Assembly (NCBI GenBank): GCA_910586035.1
Contig: CAJUHT010000002.1
Location: forward strand, 101,024 to 165,023
Length of the DNA: 64,000 nucleotides
DNA from: an uncultured Christensenella sp.
GTDB taxonomy: Bacteria; Bacillota; Clostridia; Christensenellales; Borkfalkiaceae
Direction of reading: 5' to 3'
Every line of letters begins with the position of its first letter. The stretch's first letter is position 1. A model generated the notes under the pieces. That model was not told where the DNA came from, did not search any database, and saw nothing but the letters and a program-made list of their open reading frames with translations. Positions 9,801 through 18,559 of the stretch are shown here, piece by piece. The translations under genes and the position numbers were made by a program.

Positions 9801-11779
9801 AGCTTATAACTTTCCTTATCCGTCGTGCAGTGTTGCTTTGTTAAAGCCGTTTGAAGAGTAGCGTAATACGCGTCCATCTTTTCGTTTATAACAAACTTAA
9901 CGTTTTTGTACGCGACGGGAGCGACGGTATCGCCCTCTCTGCGGTAGCCTACGCCGAACAGCGTGCCTACGTTTTTGCCCGCAAGCTCTACCCTTGCAAG
10001 CACCTCTCCGTCGACGATTACTATAAACACGTCGCCGTCGCGTATGCCCGTTACCTTTACGGGAGCATCTTCGGAAGCGTTTTTGAATTTGTTTACTATG
10101 TCTGCGGAAAGCTCCGTTTCCTTAACGCCGTAATTCTTACCGTCGTAGTACCATTTAAGCAGGTTGGGCGTGGAAGCCGCTTCGTTGATTTGCAATTCGA
10201 GAGTAACCGTACCGTCGAAAGCAAACGTTAAGTTGAACAGCTGATTTACGTTTTGGTGCTTTGCATAGCCGCCGACAACGTCCAGCGTCATAGCCCATTT
10301 ATTCGCCTTACAAGCGTAATCGATTGTAAGGTTGTTTCCCTTATTCCAACCGGGGTTGGGCACTGCTTCGGGAGATTTGTCTATCCACTCGCCCCAGGTC
10401 ATAGTGCCGGCGTTGAGTTCGTCCACGTACTTAGCCGTTACGTTGTGCGCAGTTTTGGTTACCACGAAGGAGTCGCCCGCAAGGGGAACGCCGTCAACGA
10501 GGAAGCAATCGAAAACCTTTCCCGAAACTTCGTCGGCGGTAAGCCTTACGGTATTGCCTATGCCGTAGAAATCGCTCTCTCTTTCAAGGTTTACGTGCTC
10601 GCCCGCGGTTATGGCGCTGGGCGTCTTGGGAACGCCGCGCACGGAGGAAAGATAGAACGAGCCGTTTAACGGCGTAAGCTGAGAATAATCAACCAGAAAA
10701 CGCAGGTTCATATTGGAAATATCGTTAATTCCTATCAGTTTGTTGGAATTATCCGCTTGGGTGTTGTTTCCCCACTTTTCGACAGACCAGGTAATGCGCG
10801 TCCATTCGCCGTTCTTTACCACGGTATCGTTCCACCAGGTAGAGCCGATTACCGCGTCCCTTCCGCTGTCGTTGTAAACCCACATTTCAAGTTCGTAATA
10901 ATTGCTTACGTCCAATATCGCGGGAGTTTTCCATACTACGTAGCCTTCGTTATGCTCCGTCTGCGCGCCCGTAAACGTAACTTTGTACGCACCTTCTTCG
11001 CCCTCGCGCACCTTTGCGCCTTCTTCCGTCTTGGAAACGAATTTGCCGCTGTACGCGCTGTCTAAGCAATATGCCTGACGCTCGCCGAATTGCTCGTCGA
11101 AGTAAACTATAACGTTTTCCCTTATTACTTCGGGTCCGTCAACCTTGCGCACGTACTCGTAATCGTTTACGTTGCCAACCGCGTCCTCAACGTGAATACG
11201 TATCGCGTAGGAGCCGCTTTCCCGTTCCACCTTAAAGCGGTTGCTTTCAATCGGCGTTTCGGTTTCCGTCTTATCTTCGGCTATGTGAAACACCTTGGTC
11301 CAGCACTTATCACGGTCGTAATCGCCCGAAAGCGTATATGAAGGTATTCTGTATGAGTTGCCCCTGATAAAGAAGTCGGGCAACGCGGTTGCGTCGAAGT
11401 TTACGGTAGGCGCCGTTCTGTCGGCAAAGTCTATCGATACGGTAACGTCGCTTACGCCCTTGCTGTTTGCGGTGTATACAAACTGATATACGCCCTTTTC
11501 TTCCACGGTAACCGAGCCCGCGTCAAACTTAACGCTGTTGCCCTGTTCGTCCTTTACGGATTTAAGTTTTACGTTATAGCCGTAAAGAATCATTCCGTTT
11601 TTATCTACTACTTCGTATTCGGGTACGACGTAAGTCCCCAACTCCTCTTGGAGAGTTTCGGGAGCGTCTATATACCCGACCGTCTTATTGGAGCAAGCCG
11701 CGCCCACAGCGCCCGCCGAACTGATTGCAAATACTGACAATACGGCAATTAACGCCTTTGTTTTGCTACTTTTTTTCAT
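6818..11779 (-). CDS. Giant modular carbohydrate-binding surface lipoprotein
   Basis: The 1653-residue protein has an N-terminal signal (residues 1-28) ending in AVGAAC, so Cys29 may be lipidated, though Gly at -3 makes the lipobox imperfect. After two Ig-like stretches (about 35-210) it is built from repeated units. Four units of about 150 residues (224-385, 795-942, 1368-1495, 1503-1653) share YVYTEA, GGWWCCDT or GAYWCGDT, KWTRI and YITSLYGVP segments and look like jelly-roll carbohydrate-binding modules. Five short units of 60-70 residues (391-453, 650-706, 707-779, 955-1017, 1018-1087) follow the pattern VTL..G.PAGK.F.GF.VDG....TVT..AH.V.A.Y of InlB-like B repeats. Two LamG-like units lie at 455-640 and 1090-1275. 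No catalytic motif is visible. As last gene of the transporter operon it probably docks a glycan at the cell surface. Confidence 0.78.
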   Translation of the reverse strand: MKKSSKTKALIAVLSVFAISSAGAVGAACSNKTVGYIDAPETLQEELGTYVVPEYEVVDKNGMILYGYNVKLKSVKDEQGNSVKFDAGSVTVEEKGVYQFVYTANSKGVSDVTVSIDFADRTAPTVNFDATALPDFFIRGNSYRIPSYTLSGDYDRDKCWTKVFHIAEDKTETETPIESNRFKVERESGSYAIRIHVEDAVGNVNDYEYVRKVDGPEVIRENVIVYFDEQFGERQAYCLDSAYSGKFVSKTEEGAKVREGEEGAYKVTFTGAQTEHNEGYVVWKTPAILDVSNYYELEMWVYNDSGRDAVIGSTWWNDTVVKNGEWTRITWSVEKWGNNTQADNSNKLIGINDISNMNLRFLVDYSQLTPLNGSFYLSSVRGVPKTPSAITAGEHVNLERESDFYGIGNTVRLTADEVSGKVFDCFLVDGVPLAGDSFVVTKTAHNVTAKYVDELNAGTMTWGEWIDKSPEAVPNPGWNKGNNLTIDYACKANKWAMTLDVVGGYAKHQNVNQLFNLTFAFDGTVTLELQINEAASTPNLLKWYYDGKNYGVKETELSADIVNKFKNASEDAPVKVTGIRDGDVFIVIVDGEVLARVELAGKNVGTLFGVGYRREGDTVAPVAYKNVKFVINEKMDAYYATLQTALTKQHCTTDKESYKLGEIVQLTHADAPAGKVFAYYLVDGVQIDGNRFTVTKSAHSVEAVYMTPSVLNLADGIATEDGQTGSITVAQGAHIKLVYTSMSPADKYFAGFKVDGVAIGGDTITPSGATHEITVNYLDRVANDNSKLSDISKAGEENGLVYHPTQNGWKPTSIEYVTTKGYDGEDKTVDAGNSLKVTLSSGGEQAFGLNNGVSKAELDAYKELYYYAYTEASGIWLGGWWCCDTQLVPGKWTKVKFSRSDNPLNVSEKGVWSEGLGGFIYRARDGYAGAEVYVTAVYGVPFPDVEVTKKADTAEYFSISQPTHGSKYKEGETVTLEATGAPAGKKFKCFAANGDEFEGNNYTLGSSAVEFSAVFTDIATLTLGDGCQTADGEIVYARGVTVTLKYTGTPEAGKLFNGFKVDGNAVAGNTFVTSTATHRIEATFINFGEEFTYVDASNAEKWEYGWSNGAYQFTGKAIGSAKNWVIKADYNVGHVDAWRAFCIMVGDNASIQVRMHDDVGVEFHAMGTNLGDGAKIFSYSGDTKNVGLDIIAKFDAATAENPVEVTAVRNGDRYMLLFDGELVFDQTYDFKTTGDKFGVGTTACGGWLNKKELSDPEYMWGEERVAAFSQSKLVVEIENAENGKVVKYSGSEYTLPVLPKKVVDLFGKEYDNQITVSVKDAAGNNLAVSNGKITVPEYAGSQAITVTYSAANAQSASYKLNLQKEGTDILLQASEFGVATINANGNTVAYSTEQRYGEDAGSIKISNIASAETGIILNKSQYSQYIEFYAYTPDSGTINMGAWWCCNHTLAANKWTRVVLNTKAIGYDKHGDEIVLRIFGENAQGKTIYISSIRSFDVEKSDGNRITDLSYSKIVTNIGDMEYVTDKKCTTADADRPVSEAGSLKVTAGGSDCGLAASLNFVTDLSKYSEVYFYVYTEAASAEVGAYWCGDTALTAGQWTRISLTAALPNGGPWNVDGTKIFETGLKDMVIRLNKCAAGDVFYITSLYGVPKA

Positions 11780-11813
11780 TGTAATTCCCCTTTTGAAATT
11801 TATAATTTATCGT

Positions 11814-13385
11814 TCAGTTTTGACCGCTGCTTTCGAGAGCTTTTAAATAGTTTTCCCAATTGGCAACCATATTCGTTTTGCTTGTATTGAGTATACTTGC
11901 AGGCGCCGCTCCGTTATAGAGCTGCTTGTCGGCGGTTGTGCCTACGCCGGGCAACTCCGAAAGTCCGCCGCGGTATACCATAGGCGAGGAGTTGTTGGGG
12001 AATACGGGAACCATATCGTTGCCGAAAGCCTGCAATCTCGATTTTACAAACTCGCTTACCCTGTTGTTGGGGTCGGAAAGCACGTCGTAACCGGAGGGCA
12101 TTGTAAGACCCTGCAATTCGTTTGCGTAAATCTTCTGCGCGCGGGCTGAATACAGATATACAAGGAAATCTTTTGCAAGCTGTTTCTGCTTTGCGGGGCG
12201 GTTAGCGGGAATACCTATGGGGTAGTTGGGCGTTGCCGTATACGCCATAAGCCTTGCCTGACGCACCGCTTCGAAATCCTCGGCGCTTACGCCGTCGTAA
12301 GAAGTGGCGCCTTCGTCCACAGCCTTGACTACCGCGGAAAGCTTTTCGTCCGTGCCTATTGTTTTAAGTTTGGTTGCAAGCGCGCTTATTACGGGGTTGC
12401 GCATCATACCTATATCCTGAGGGTTGGAGAGCAACCAGGAGGACATTTCGTTTTCCAGCCAGTCGCCGTTTACCATAAACGCAACCTTTTTGTTGTCGCC
12501 CTGATATCCGTTGCCGAGGAACGCTCCCTGCGCCTCTTCGAAGCCCATACGGTCGGAAAGCTGGTGCATATAGCCGTTGCTCTTTTTCAGGACGGAGCTG
12601 AGCGCTTCGAGGGAATACTGTCTGCCGAGGGTATCGTTGATTTCAACGCCCGTCTTCCATTCGCCGCTCGCCGCGTCGTAATACTTGCCCTCGTAGAATT
12701 TGTTGAAAGCTTCGAGTCCGTCGTACTGAGCCCACCAAACCGTACCCACGTAGTCCCAATAATAGTTGATGTTTACCGAAGAGGAAAAAGCGTAATATCC
12801 CTTGCTCTTCAATGTGTCCGCGAAAGAAATCAGCTCGTTAGTTGTGCGGGGCAATTCGTACTCTTCACCCTGGAACGCCGCGTTCAGCGTGGTTATGTTG
12901 TAACAGAAAGCCGAAACGGAGTTACTGCCGAACATCTGATATCTCTTGCCGTCGGAAGCTTCGATATAATCGTAGAGCGATTGGTTCATTTTATCTTTTA
13001 TTGCAAGCTCTTCCCCTTCGAACGTCGAGTTGTACACGTCGGTAAGGTCTTCGAGGCGGTGAGCGTCCTGCGCCTGATACATATTGAGGAGGGGCATAAC
13101 CACGTCGTTCTTTTCCTGACCCGTTACCAAAAGGCTCTGTATTTCGCCCGTGGTATAGCTGGGCACCCACCTTACGCTTACGCCCGTAAGCGCCTTGTAG
13201 TCCTTGCCGATTTTAGCCATCCACTCCTTGCCGAAGCCGCCGGCGCTGTAATGCACCGAGATAGAGCCGGACGAACCGGGGGTATCGGGACCGCCGCCCT
13301 CTTCGCCACCGCCGCCGCAGGCGGCAAAACTGCAAGCCAAGCCTACGCCGAGCGCAAGACAAGCTACTTTAAAAAACTTTTTCAT
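11814..13385 (-). CDS. Sugar ABC transporter solute-binding lipoprotein (family 1)
   Basis: This 523-residue protein is an extracellular solute-binding protein of the carbohydrate (MsmE/UgpB-type) class. The signal peptide ends in SFAAC, so Cys23 is the lipidation site, followed by a Gly/Glu-rich linker. The mature part starts with ISVHYSAGGFGKEWMAKIGK, the usual first strand and helix, and includes VAFMVNGDWLENEM and PIGIPANRPAKQKQLAKDFL, typical of the closing lobe. It delivers an oligosaccharide to the permeases encoded upstream. AAGGAGG lies at good spacing before the ATG. At over 500 residues it is longer than maltose-type binding proteins, suggesting an oligosaccharide ligand; the identity is not deducible. 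Confidence 0.92.
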   Translation of the reverse strand: MKKFFKVACLALGVGLACSFAACGGGGEEGGGPDTPGSSGSISVHYSAGGFGKEWMAKIGKDYKALTGVSVRWVPSYTTGEIQSLLVTGQEKNDVVMPLLNMYQAQDAHRLEDLTDVYNSTFEGEELAIKDKMNQSLYDYIEASDGKRYQMFGSNSVSAFCYNITTLNAAFQGEEYELPRTTNELISFADTLKSKGYYAFSSSVNINYYWDYVGTVWWAQYDGLEAFNKFYEGKYYDAASGEWKTGVEINDTLGRQYSLEALSSVLKKSNGYMHQLSDRMGFEEAQGAFLGNGYQGDNKKVAFMVNGDWLENEMSSWLLSNPQDIGMMRNPVISALATKLKTIGTDEKLSAVVKAVDEGATSYDGVSAEDFEAVRQARLMAYTATPNYPIGIPANRPAKQKQLAKDFLVYLYSARAQKIYANELQGLTMPSGYDVLSDPNNRVSEFVKSRLQAFGNDMVPVFPNNSSPMVYRGGLSELPGVGTTADKQLYNGAAPASILNTSKTNMVANWENYLKALESSGQN

Positions 13386-13400
13386 TTAACCTTACCTCCT

Positions 13401-14750
13401 TTATACCTTAACGGGAATTACGAACACGCCTTCGCCCGTTGCAAGTTTTAACCTGAGTTTATTGTTTTTAACTTCGTAAATCTTTCTTTCGCCGTTCTTG
13501 TAAACAACCGCGCGGTTGGCGTCTTTAAACTCGAAATCAACCGTGTCGGAAAGGTCGGCGGTAGGCTCGTTGAAGTTGGTTACGATAAGTCCGTCTCTGC
13601 CGTCCTTATCCTTGAACTGACCGATGAGCGTATCTTCGGTCGCCGTAACCTTGGTTGCGCAGTCAAGCTGTTCCAAGGGAGTTGCAAGCAGGTTGAAACT
13701 GCTGTTTACGTACTCGGGGTCGCTTTCGGTATTGTTCGTACCGTTTACGCCCATAACTCCGTCCCAGTCGAAGGAAAGATATACGTGGTCGAATTTAGAA
13801 ATTTCGGAATTGACTTCCTGCGCCCAATAATACGTGTCGGTGGGTTTGCAACTTACGTCGTTTTCCACACAGCCGCCGCCAAACCCGCCGAGGAAGGACT
13901 TGCGGTAGGTGAAGTAAGTGAAACCGTTTATGCCGAACGCCATATCCGTATATATCTGGAAAGTTAAATCGGCTTTACTGAGGACGTCGCGGCGGTTGCT
14001 CTCCGAATACGTTTGAATAAACATATGGAATTCCGCGCCTTGGCTCTTGTATTTCTTAGTGAAATTTGCATATGTTTCCATTTTGGAAAGCCAGCCCGTA
14101 TCCACCTCGTAACCGCCCAATACTTTCAACAGCGGATAGATGTCGGTGGAGAAAATTTTTCTGCCGTTGATTTTGGAAAGCTGCTGTTCCCAGACCGCGT
14201 TTAAAAAGGTCGTTGCGTCGGTCAACTGCGTAGCGCTTATGGGGTTATAGGGGCTTTGATTTACATAAAGCTGCATTTCGCCGTTATATATTTCGTTAAG
14301 CCTGTCGATACGCTCGCCCAGCTCTTCGAAATTCACCATATAGGGTTCGTCCCACACGTTTATCATATCTACCGCGGGATATATGCTGTAATCGGTTTCG
14401 TCCAGCTGTACGCCCGCCGTGTTGTCAAGCGCCGTATCCATACCGACGATTGCCTTTAAACCGACTTCTTCGCAGAATTTAAGCTGTTCGGCATATGCTT
14501 CCGTGCCTTTCTTGGCGAACATATTGTCGATAAACATATGGGTAAGCCCCATATCCTTAGCCATCTGATAGTCCGCCTTGGTATTGATTGGCACGTCCCA
14601 GCCGCCAATCCACATTGATTTCGCGTCTTCGTATTCGGGGTATTTCTCGTTAGCGGAAGAAGAACTGCCGCCGTTGTTGCATCCGACCATCGAACAAGCG
14701 GCGAACGCCGCAAGCATCAACATCAGAGCCGCCTTTTTGCCAAACTTCAT
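13401..14750 (-). CDS. Lipoprotein with TIM-barrel glycosidase-like domain
   Basis: I start this gene at the ATG at 14750, preceded by AAGGAGGAAATT, not at the longer in-frame start at 14792. The 449-residue product has a signal peptide ending MVGC with lipidated Cys near residue 24, a Ser/Gly/Asn linker, then a barrel-like domain with segments such as MWIGGWDVPINTKADY, MINVWDEPYMVNFEELGERI, AEFHMFIQTYSE and FGINGFTYFTY. The pattern WDEPY at the end of a strand and a small C-terminal beta domain (RDGLIVTNFNEP) are what one sees in GH42/GH-A clan proteins. I cannot assign a numbered family. It lies between the permeases and the binding protein and probably trims or binds the glycan outside the cell. 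Confidence 0.7.
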   Translation of the reverse strand: MKFGKKAALMLMLAAFAACSMVGCNNGGSSSSANEKYPEYEDAKSMWIGGWDVPINTKADYQMAKDMGLTHMFIDNMFAKKGTEAYAEQLKFCEEVGLKAIVGMDTALDNTAGVQLDETDYSIYPAVDMINVWDEPYMVNFEELGERIDRLNEIYNGEMQLYVNQSPYNPISATQLTDATTFLNAVWEQQLSKINGRKIFSTDIYPLLKVLGGYEVDTGWLSKMETYANFTKKYKSQGAEFHMFIQTYSESNRRDVLSKADLTFQIYTDMAFGINGFTYFTYRKSFLGGFGGGCVENDVSCKPTDTYYWAQEVNSEISKFDHVYLSFDWDGVMGVNGTNNTESDPEYVNSSFNLLATPLEQLDCATKVTATEDTLIGQFKDKDGRDGLIVTNFNEPTADLSDTVDFEFKDANRAVVYKNGERKIYEVKNNKLRLKLATGEGVFVIPVKV

Positions 14751-14805
14751 AATTTCCTCCTTGAAATCACAGATTTCATTTTTTATTTTCAATTAAAGGT
14801 TTTTA

Positions 14806-14849
14806 CTTGCGGGGAGGTTTCCCCGCAAGGGGCGCATTTTAAAATGCGC
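14806..14849 (-). repeat. Two adjacent intra-operon hairpins
   Basis: Between the MalG-type permease gene and the next lipoprotein gene lie a 9-bp perfect stem (CTTGCGGGG at 14806-14814 with CCCCGCAAG at 14821-14829) and a perfect 18-base palindrome (14832-14849, core TTTTAAAA). Neither is followed by a U-run on the minus strand. They probably form an mRNA processing or stabilising element that raises the level of the downstream lipoprotein messages. Confidence 0.6.
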
Positions 14850-14871
14850 GTTAAATTTTTCGTTTTTTATA

Positions 14872-15741
14872 TCAGCCCTTTATTCCGCCGACGCTCATCG
14901 ATTCCATCATCGTATTCTGGAAGCACACGAACAGAATTATTACGGGGATAACGCTTATTATAAGTCCCGCGAACAGCACGGGGAAATTTATGCCCCTCGT
15001 CATTTCCAGCTGGAATATATACAGACCGGAGGAAAGCGTGGGATACGACTGCAAGAACAGGTTGGGCTCCATATATTCGTTCCACAGCTGTACCACCTGC
15101 ACCATAAACAGCGAACCCATTACGGGCAGAGCCTGCGGCAACATAATGCGCGTAAACACTTTAAAGTGGCTTGCGCCGTCTATGAAGCCCGCCTCCGCAT
15201 ACGTCCAGGACAGGGTGCGGAAGAACGAATACAGCACCATAAAGTTAAACCCGAAGCCCGCCGCCTTTGTTATAAGCAGGAAGGGCGTATCGATTATGTG
15301 AAGCGCCGTGTATACCTTATACTGCGAGGGGAACGAGCCGACGATAGGTATCATCATAGTTACGATAGCCACGCCGTAGATAAAGCCCCTACCGGGGAAT
15401 TTGTACTTTGCAACTACGTACGACGTAACCGCCGAGGTCAACACGCCGAGAAGCGCGCCGCCGCAGGAGTACCAAACAGAATTCCAGAACATTTCAAACA
15501 TATTGTGTCCGTTTGCCGAAACCTGTTTGAACGCCGTGCCGTAGTTGGAAAACAGCCACTCCCTCGGCAAGCCGTTTACGTTGTCGTAAAACTCCTTTTG
15601 CGATTTAAGAGAAGCCGAAAACGCCCAGAGCATTGCGAATATCAGCGTGAACGCATAGATGGCGAACAGCGTAAAAATTATTATCTTGGTTATGAGGAAG
15701 TCGGTCGAAGTCCTTGATTTTCTTCTCAATTTTACTGCCAT
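14872..15741 (-). CDS. Carbohydrate ABC transporter permease (MalG type)
   Basis: A 289-residue inner permease subunit with six predicted membrane helices, the first at about residues 19-40. The cytoplasmic EAA loop reads EAGFIDGASHFKVFTRIMLP (about residues 195-214), the contact for the ATPase. It pairs with the MalF-type permease encoded just upstream (13-base gap) to form the translocation channel for the sugar brought by the solute-binding lipoprotein. The ATP-binding subunit is not in this operon; the stand-alone ATPase at 23144-24391 is the likely partner. GAGGAGG precedes the ATG. Confidence 0.93.
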   Translation of the reverse strand: MAVKLRRKSRTSTDFLITKIIIFTLFAIYAFTLIFAMLWAFSASLKSQKEFYDNVNGLPREWLFSNYGTAFKQVSANGHNMFEMFWNSVWYSCGGALLGVLTSAVTSYVVAKYKFPGRGFIYGVAIVTMMIPIVGSFPSQYKVYTALHIIDTPFLLITKAAGFGFNFMVLYSFFRTLSWTYAEAGFIDGASHFKVFTRIMLPQALPVMGSLFMVQVVQLWNEYMEPNLFLQSYPTLSSGLYIFQLEMTRGINFPVLFAGLIISVIPVIILFVCFQNTMMESMSVGGIKG

Positions 15742-15754
15742 AACAATTGCCTCC

Positions 15755-16777
15755 TCAGTAAGTTACCTTAGGGTCGATTTTGTTGAATATCCAACGCACT
15801 ATGAATACCACGGGAACGCTGACTATGGTAAAGAACATACCTATCGCGGCGGGATAGTTGAGGTCTGCCGCTTTCTGCGTCTGCCTGTACAGCCAGAACG
15901 AAATAGTCGTAACCGCGGGGTTGTCTATCTCCACGCCCGAACCGGCGAAAAGAAGTATGGGACCCGTGCTGTTGAACATAGAAGTTATAAGCAATATGAG
16001 CGTGGTTGCAACCGTAGGCCAGACCATAGGCAAAATTATTTGCCCGAGCTCCCTGTACCAGGGCACTCCGTCAAGCTGAGCCGCCTCCATTACCTCCTTG
16101 GGAATTCTGCTCATCGCGCTCTGATACAAAATCATATTGATACCGAAACCCGTCCACACCGTGTAGGCTATTATGGTAGCCGTAGCCGTCTTGTCGTCGG
16201 TGAGAAGCGGCGGGATACGCGTGCCGAACAGCGAAAGGAACATATCCAGAGGTCCGCCGTAATCAATCAGCTTTTTATATACCGTAACGAACAGTACCGC
16301 GCTTATTATGGAAGGTAAAAAGAATATTACGCGGAAAAACTTGTATCCCCACAGCTTTTTGTACAGAAAGTACGCTACGAAGAAAGTTACGGGCACCATT
16401 ATCAGCCCCGCCGCAAAATACTTAAACGTATTTTTCAGCGCGCCGACAACCACCGAAGTAGGATTTTTCCATTCGTTGAAAAAGCGCTGGAAATTGTAAA
16501 GCGACCACTTGAACAGCTCGCCGCCGTTTTCCGCATATCCGTCGAATTCCCGAAACGCCATTATTACCGAATTGGCGTTTATCCATATATAGAAAATGCA
16601 GAACTGAATTATGGGAAGCAACAACATTGCGAAAACGAAAACGTATTCCAACAGTTTCCTTTTCGTAATTTTTTTCTTCTTTTTCTTTTCTTCCGGCTGA
16701 GCGGCGTCAGGCTCTTGCCCGACAGGCTCTGTTTCCTCAACGAGCAACTCCGCCGCCAATACTTCCGCGTTGTCCAT
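15755..16777 (-). CDS. Sugar ABC transporter permease (MalF/UgpA type)
   Basis: A 340-residue permease with a charged N-terminal extension (about 45 residues rich in Glu then Lys), followed by six membrane helices. The EAA loop is EAAQLDGVPWYRELGQIILP near residues 233-252. It is the second channel subunit of the transporter. The acidic-then-basic cytoplasmic extension is longer than in MalF-type relatives from Bacillus and is of unknown use. It follows the GH2 gene after 35 bases and is preceded by GGGAGGG. Confidence 0.93.
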   Translation of the reverse strand: MDNAEVLAAELLVEETEPVGQEPDAAQPEEKKKKKKITKRKLLEYVFVFAMLLLPIIQFCIFYIWINANSVIMAFREFDGYAENGGELFKWSLYNFQRFFNEWKNPTSVVVGALKNTFKYFAAGLIMVPVTFFVAYFLYKKLWGYKFFRVIFFLPSIISAVLFVTVYKKLIDYGGPLDMFLSLFGTRIPPLLTDDKTATATIIAYTVWTGFGINMILYQSAMSRIPKEVMEAAQLDGVPWYRELGQIILPMVWPTVATTLILLITSMFNSTGPILLFAGSGVEIDNPAVTTISFWLYRQTQKAADLNYPAAIGMFFTIVSVPVVFIVRWIFNKIDPKVTY

Positions 16778-16812
16778 TTTTTCCCTCCCTTTTAGTATTT
16801 ATCGTTTTTTAC

Positions 16813-18531
16813 TCAGGAATTTTGTTCGATTGCCGCAACCTGCGCGTTGCACTCCGCAATCTTTTTCAAAACCCCGTCGCTGAACTTTCTTTGCCGGCTG
16901 TACGAATATATTCCGTTTTGCTCCTGCTCAACGTCGTACAACTGCGTATAACAGAAACCGCTTATCTTTTCGCAGGACAGATACAAACTCGTATTCGTAA
17001 GATATTCCTTGATAAAATCGTCCTCGGAAGCCGCGGTGTGATAGCCCCAACCGTCAGAATCTTCTACGGGGAAGGACATTCCGCCGTACTCGCTTGCGTT
17101 GAGGGGAAGCTCGCCGTTGTAAACCGTACTCTCCCGCTCGGCAAGCGGCGCGTACGTCTTATCCATAGACAGCACGTCTTTCTGCGCTATGTCGTTTACA
17201 AAGCCGAGCGTCTTTTCGCTCATATGATAGTTATGGAAATCGAACACGTCGGTATATTTGCCGTGGTAGCCGCCGCTTGTATCCACGCAGGGGCGGGTTG
17301 AGTCGAGCGTCTTTGTAACGTGATACGCCGCTTCCACAAACCGCACGTCGCGCACAAGCTTTTCGTTATCCAAATCCTCCCACACCTCGTTTAAAGGGCA
17401 CCAGGTTATTATGGAAGGGTGATTGAAGTACTGCTCCACCACCTCGCTCCACTGCGCGACGAACACGCCGAGGGAATCAAGACAGTCAAACTTCATACCC
17501 CAATTGGGGAACTCACCCCAAACGATATAGCCGACCTTATCGCATTCGTACAAAAACCGCTGTTCGAATACCTTTTGGTGCAGGCGCGCGCCGTTGAAGC
17601 CGAGGGACAACGAAAGGGCGATGTCGTCGGAAAACTGCTTTACGTCCTTGGCGGTGTAAATGCCGTCCTCGTAATACCCTTGGTCGAGCACAAGCCGCTG
17701 AAACACGCTTTTGCCGTTTAAGAGAAATTTTTTGCCCTCGTATTCCGCCGTGCGCAACCCGAAATAACTGCGCACCTCGTCGTCGCCGAACTTGATTACC
17801 ACGTCGTACAGGTTGCCCTTGCCTATTTCCCACAGGTGCGTTTCCGAGAGAGGAATTTCCAGAAGGCAACGGTATTCCGCCGAGCTTTCCGCGCCGCCGA
17901 CAAGCTTGCCGCCGAAGTACGCCTCCGCTTTCAGTTTGCCGCATCCTTCGGTAACTATTTCCGCGGTTACGCTTTTAAAATCGGGCGCCGTATAAAACTT
18001 GACCGATTTTACGTAGTTTACGGGCGTTCTTTCCAGCCATACCGTCTGCCATATCCCCGTCGTGCGGGTGTAAAAACAGCCGTAAGATTGGAGTTTTTTG
18101 CTCTGCTTTCCGCTGGGAATATTCTCCCTGACGTCGTCGTGAACGGCTACCGCAACTCTGTTAGAGCCAATCTTTACAAACTTTGTAATATCCACTTTAA
18201 ACGCCGTATAGCCGCCCGTATGCTCGCCGGCTCTTTTGCCGTTTATATAAATTACCGCGTGATAGTCAACCGCGCCGAAGTGCAAAAACAATCTGCCGTT
18301 AAAATCTTCTTCACGCACCTCGAAGTCGCGCGCGTACACGCAGTCGGTTATAAAATCGGTATCGCCGAGTCCCGACAGTTTGGATTCGGGGCAAAACGGC
18401 ACTTCTATCCTGCCCGTTAAAGCCGACGGGTTTAAGTTTTCGTATTTTCCTTTTTGAAAATCCCACAATCCGTTCAAACATTCAAATGAACGCCTCATAA
18501 ATTGCGGATTAGGATGTTCGTTTCTATACAT
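16813..18531 (-). CDS. Glycoside hydrolase family 2 enzyme
   Basis: The 572-residue cytosolic enzyme has the GH2 layout: sugar-binding jelly roll (about 1-170, with LNGLWDFQ and the YxRxFEV-like VYARDFEV), an Ig-like domain (170-262) and a TIM barrel from 262. ITWCPLNEVW places the acid/base Glu at residue 382, and NASEYGGMSF the nucleophile at Glu481. It lacks the extra C-terminal domains of LacZ. Sequence motifs do not decide between beta-galactosidase, beta-glucuronidase, beta-mannosidase or exo-glucosaminidase activity. It is the first gene of the transporter operon and lies divergent from the regulator at 18936. No signal peptide, so it acts on imported oligosaccharide. Confidence 0.88.
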   Translation of the reverse strand: MYRNEHPNPQFMRRSFECLNGLWDFQKGKYENLNPSALTGRIEVPFCPESKLSGLGDTDFITDCVYARDFEVREEDFNGRLFLHFGAVDYHAVIYINGKRAGEHTGGYTAFKVDITKFVKIGSNRVAVAVHDDVRENIPSGKQSKKLQSYGCFYTRTTGIWQTVWLERTPVNYVKSVKFYTAPDFKSVTAEIVTEGCGKLKAEAYFGGKLVGGAESSAEYRCLLEIPLSETHLWEIGKGNLYDVVIKFGDDEVRSYFGLRTAEYEGKKFLLNGKSVFQRLVLDQGYYEDGIYTAKDVKQFSDDIALSLSLGFNGARLHQKVFEQRFLYECDKVGYIVWGEFPNWGMKFDCLDSLGVFVAQWSEVVEQYFNHPSIITWCPLNEVWEDLDNEKLVRDVRFVEAAYHVTKTLDSTRPCVDTSGGYHGKYTDVFDFHNYHMSEKTLGFVNDIAQKDVLSMDKTYAPLAERESTVYNGELPLNASEYGGMSFPVEDSDGWGYHTAASEDDFIKEYLTNTSLYLSCEKISGFCYTQLYDVEQEQNGIYSYSRQRKFSDGVLKKIAECNAQVAAIEQNS

Positions 18532-18559
18532 TTTTTGTTCCTTTTGTTAATTCCATAAT

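Noticed and set aside
12564..13451. 295-codon plus-strand open frame opposite the solute-binding protein gene
   Set aside because: Same reason: antisense of a well-supported gene with a lipoprotein signal and AAGGAGG site.
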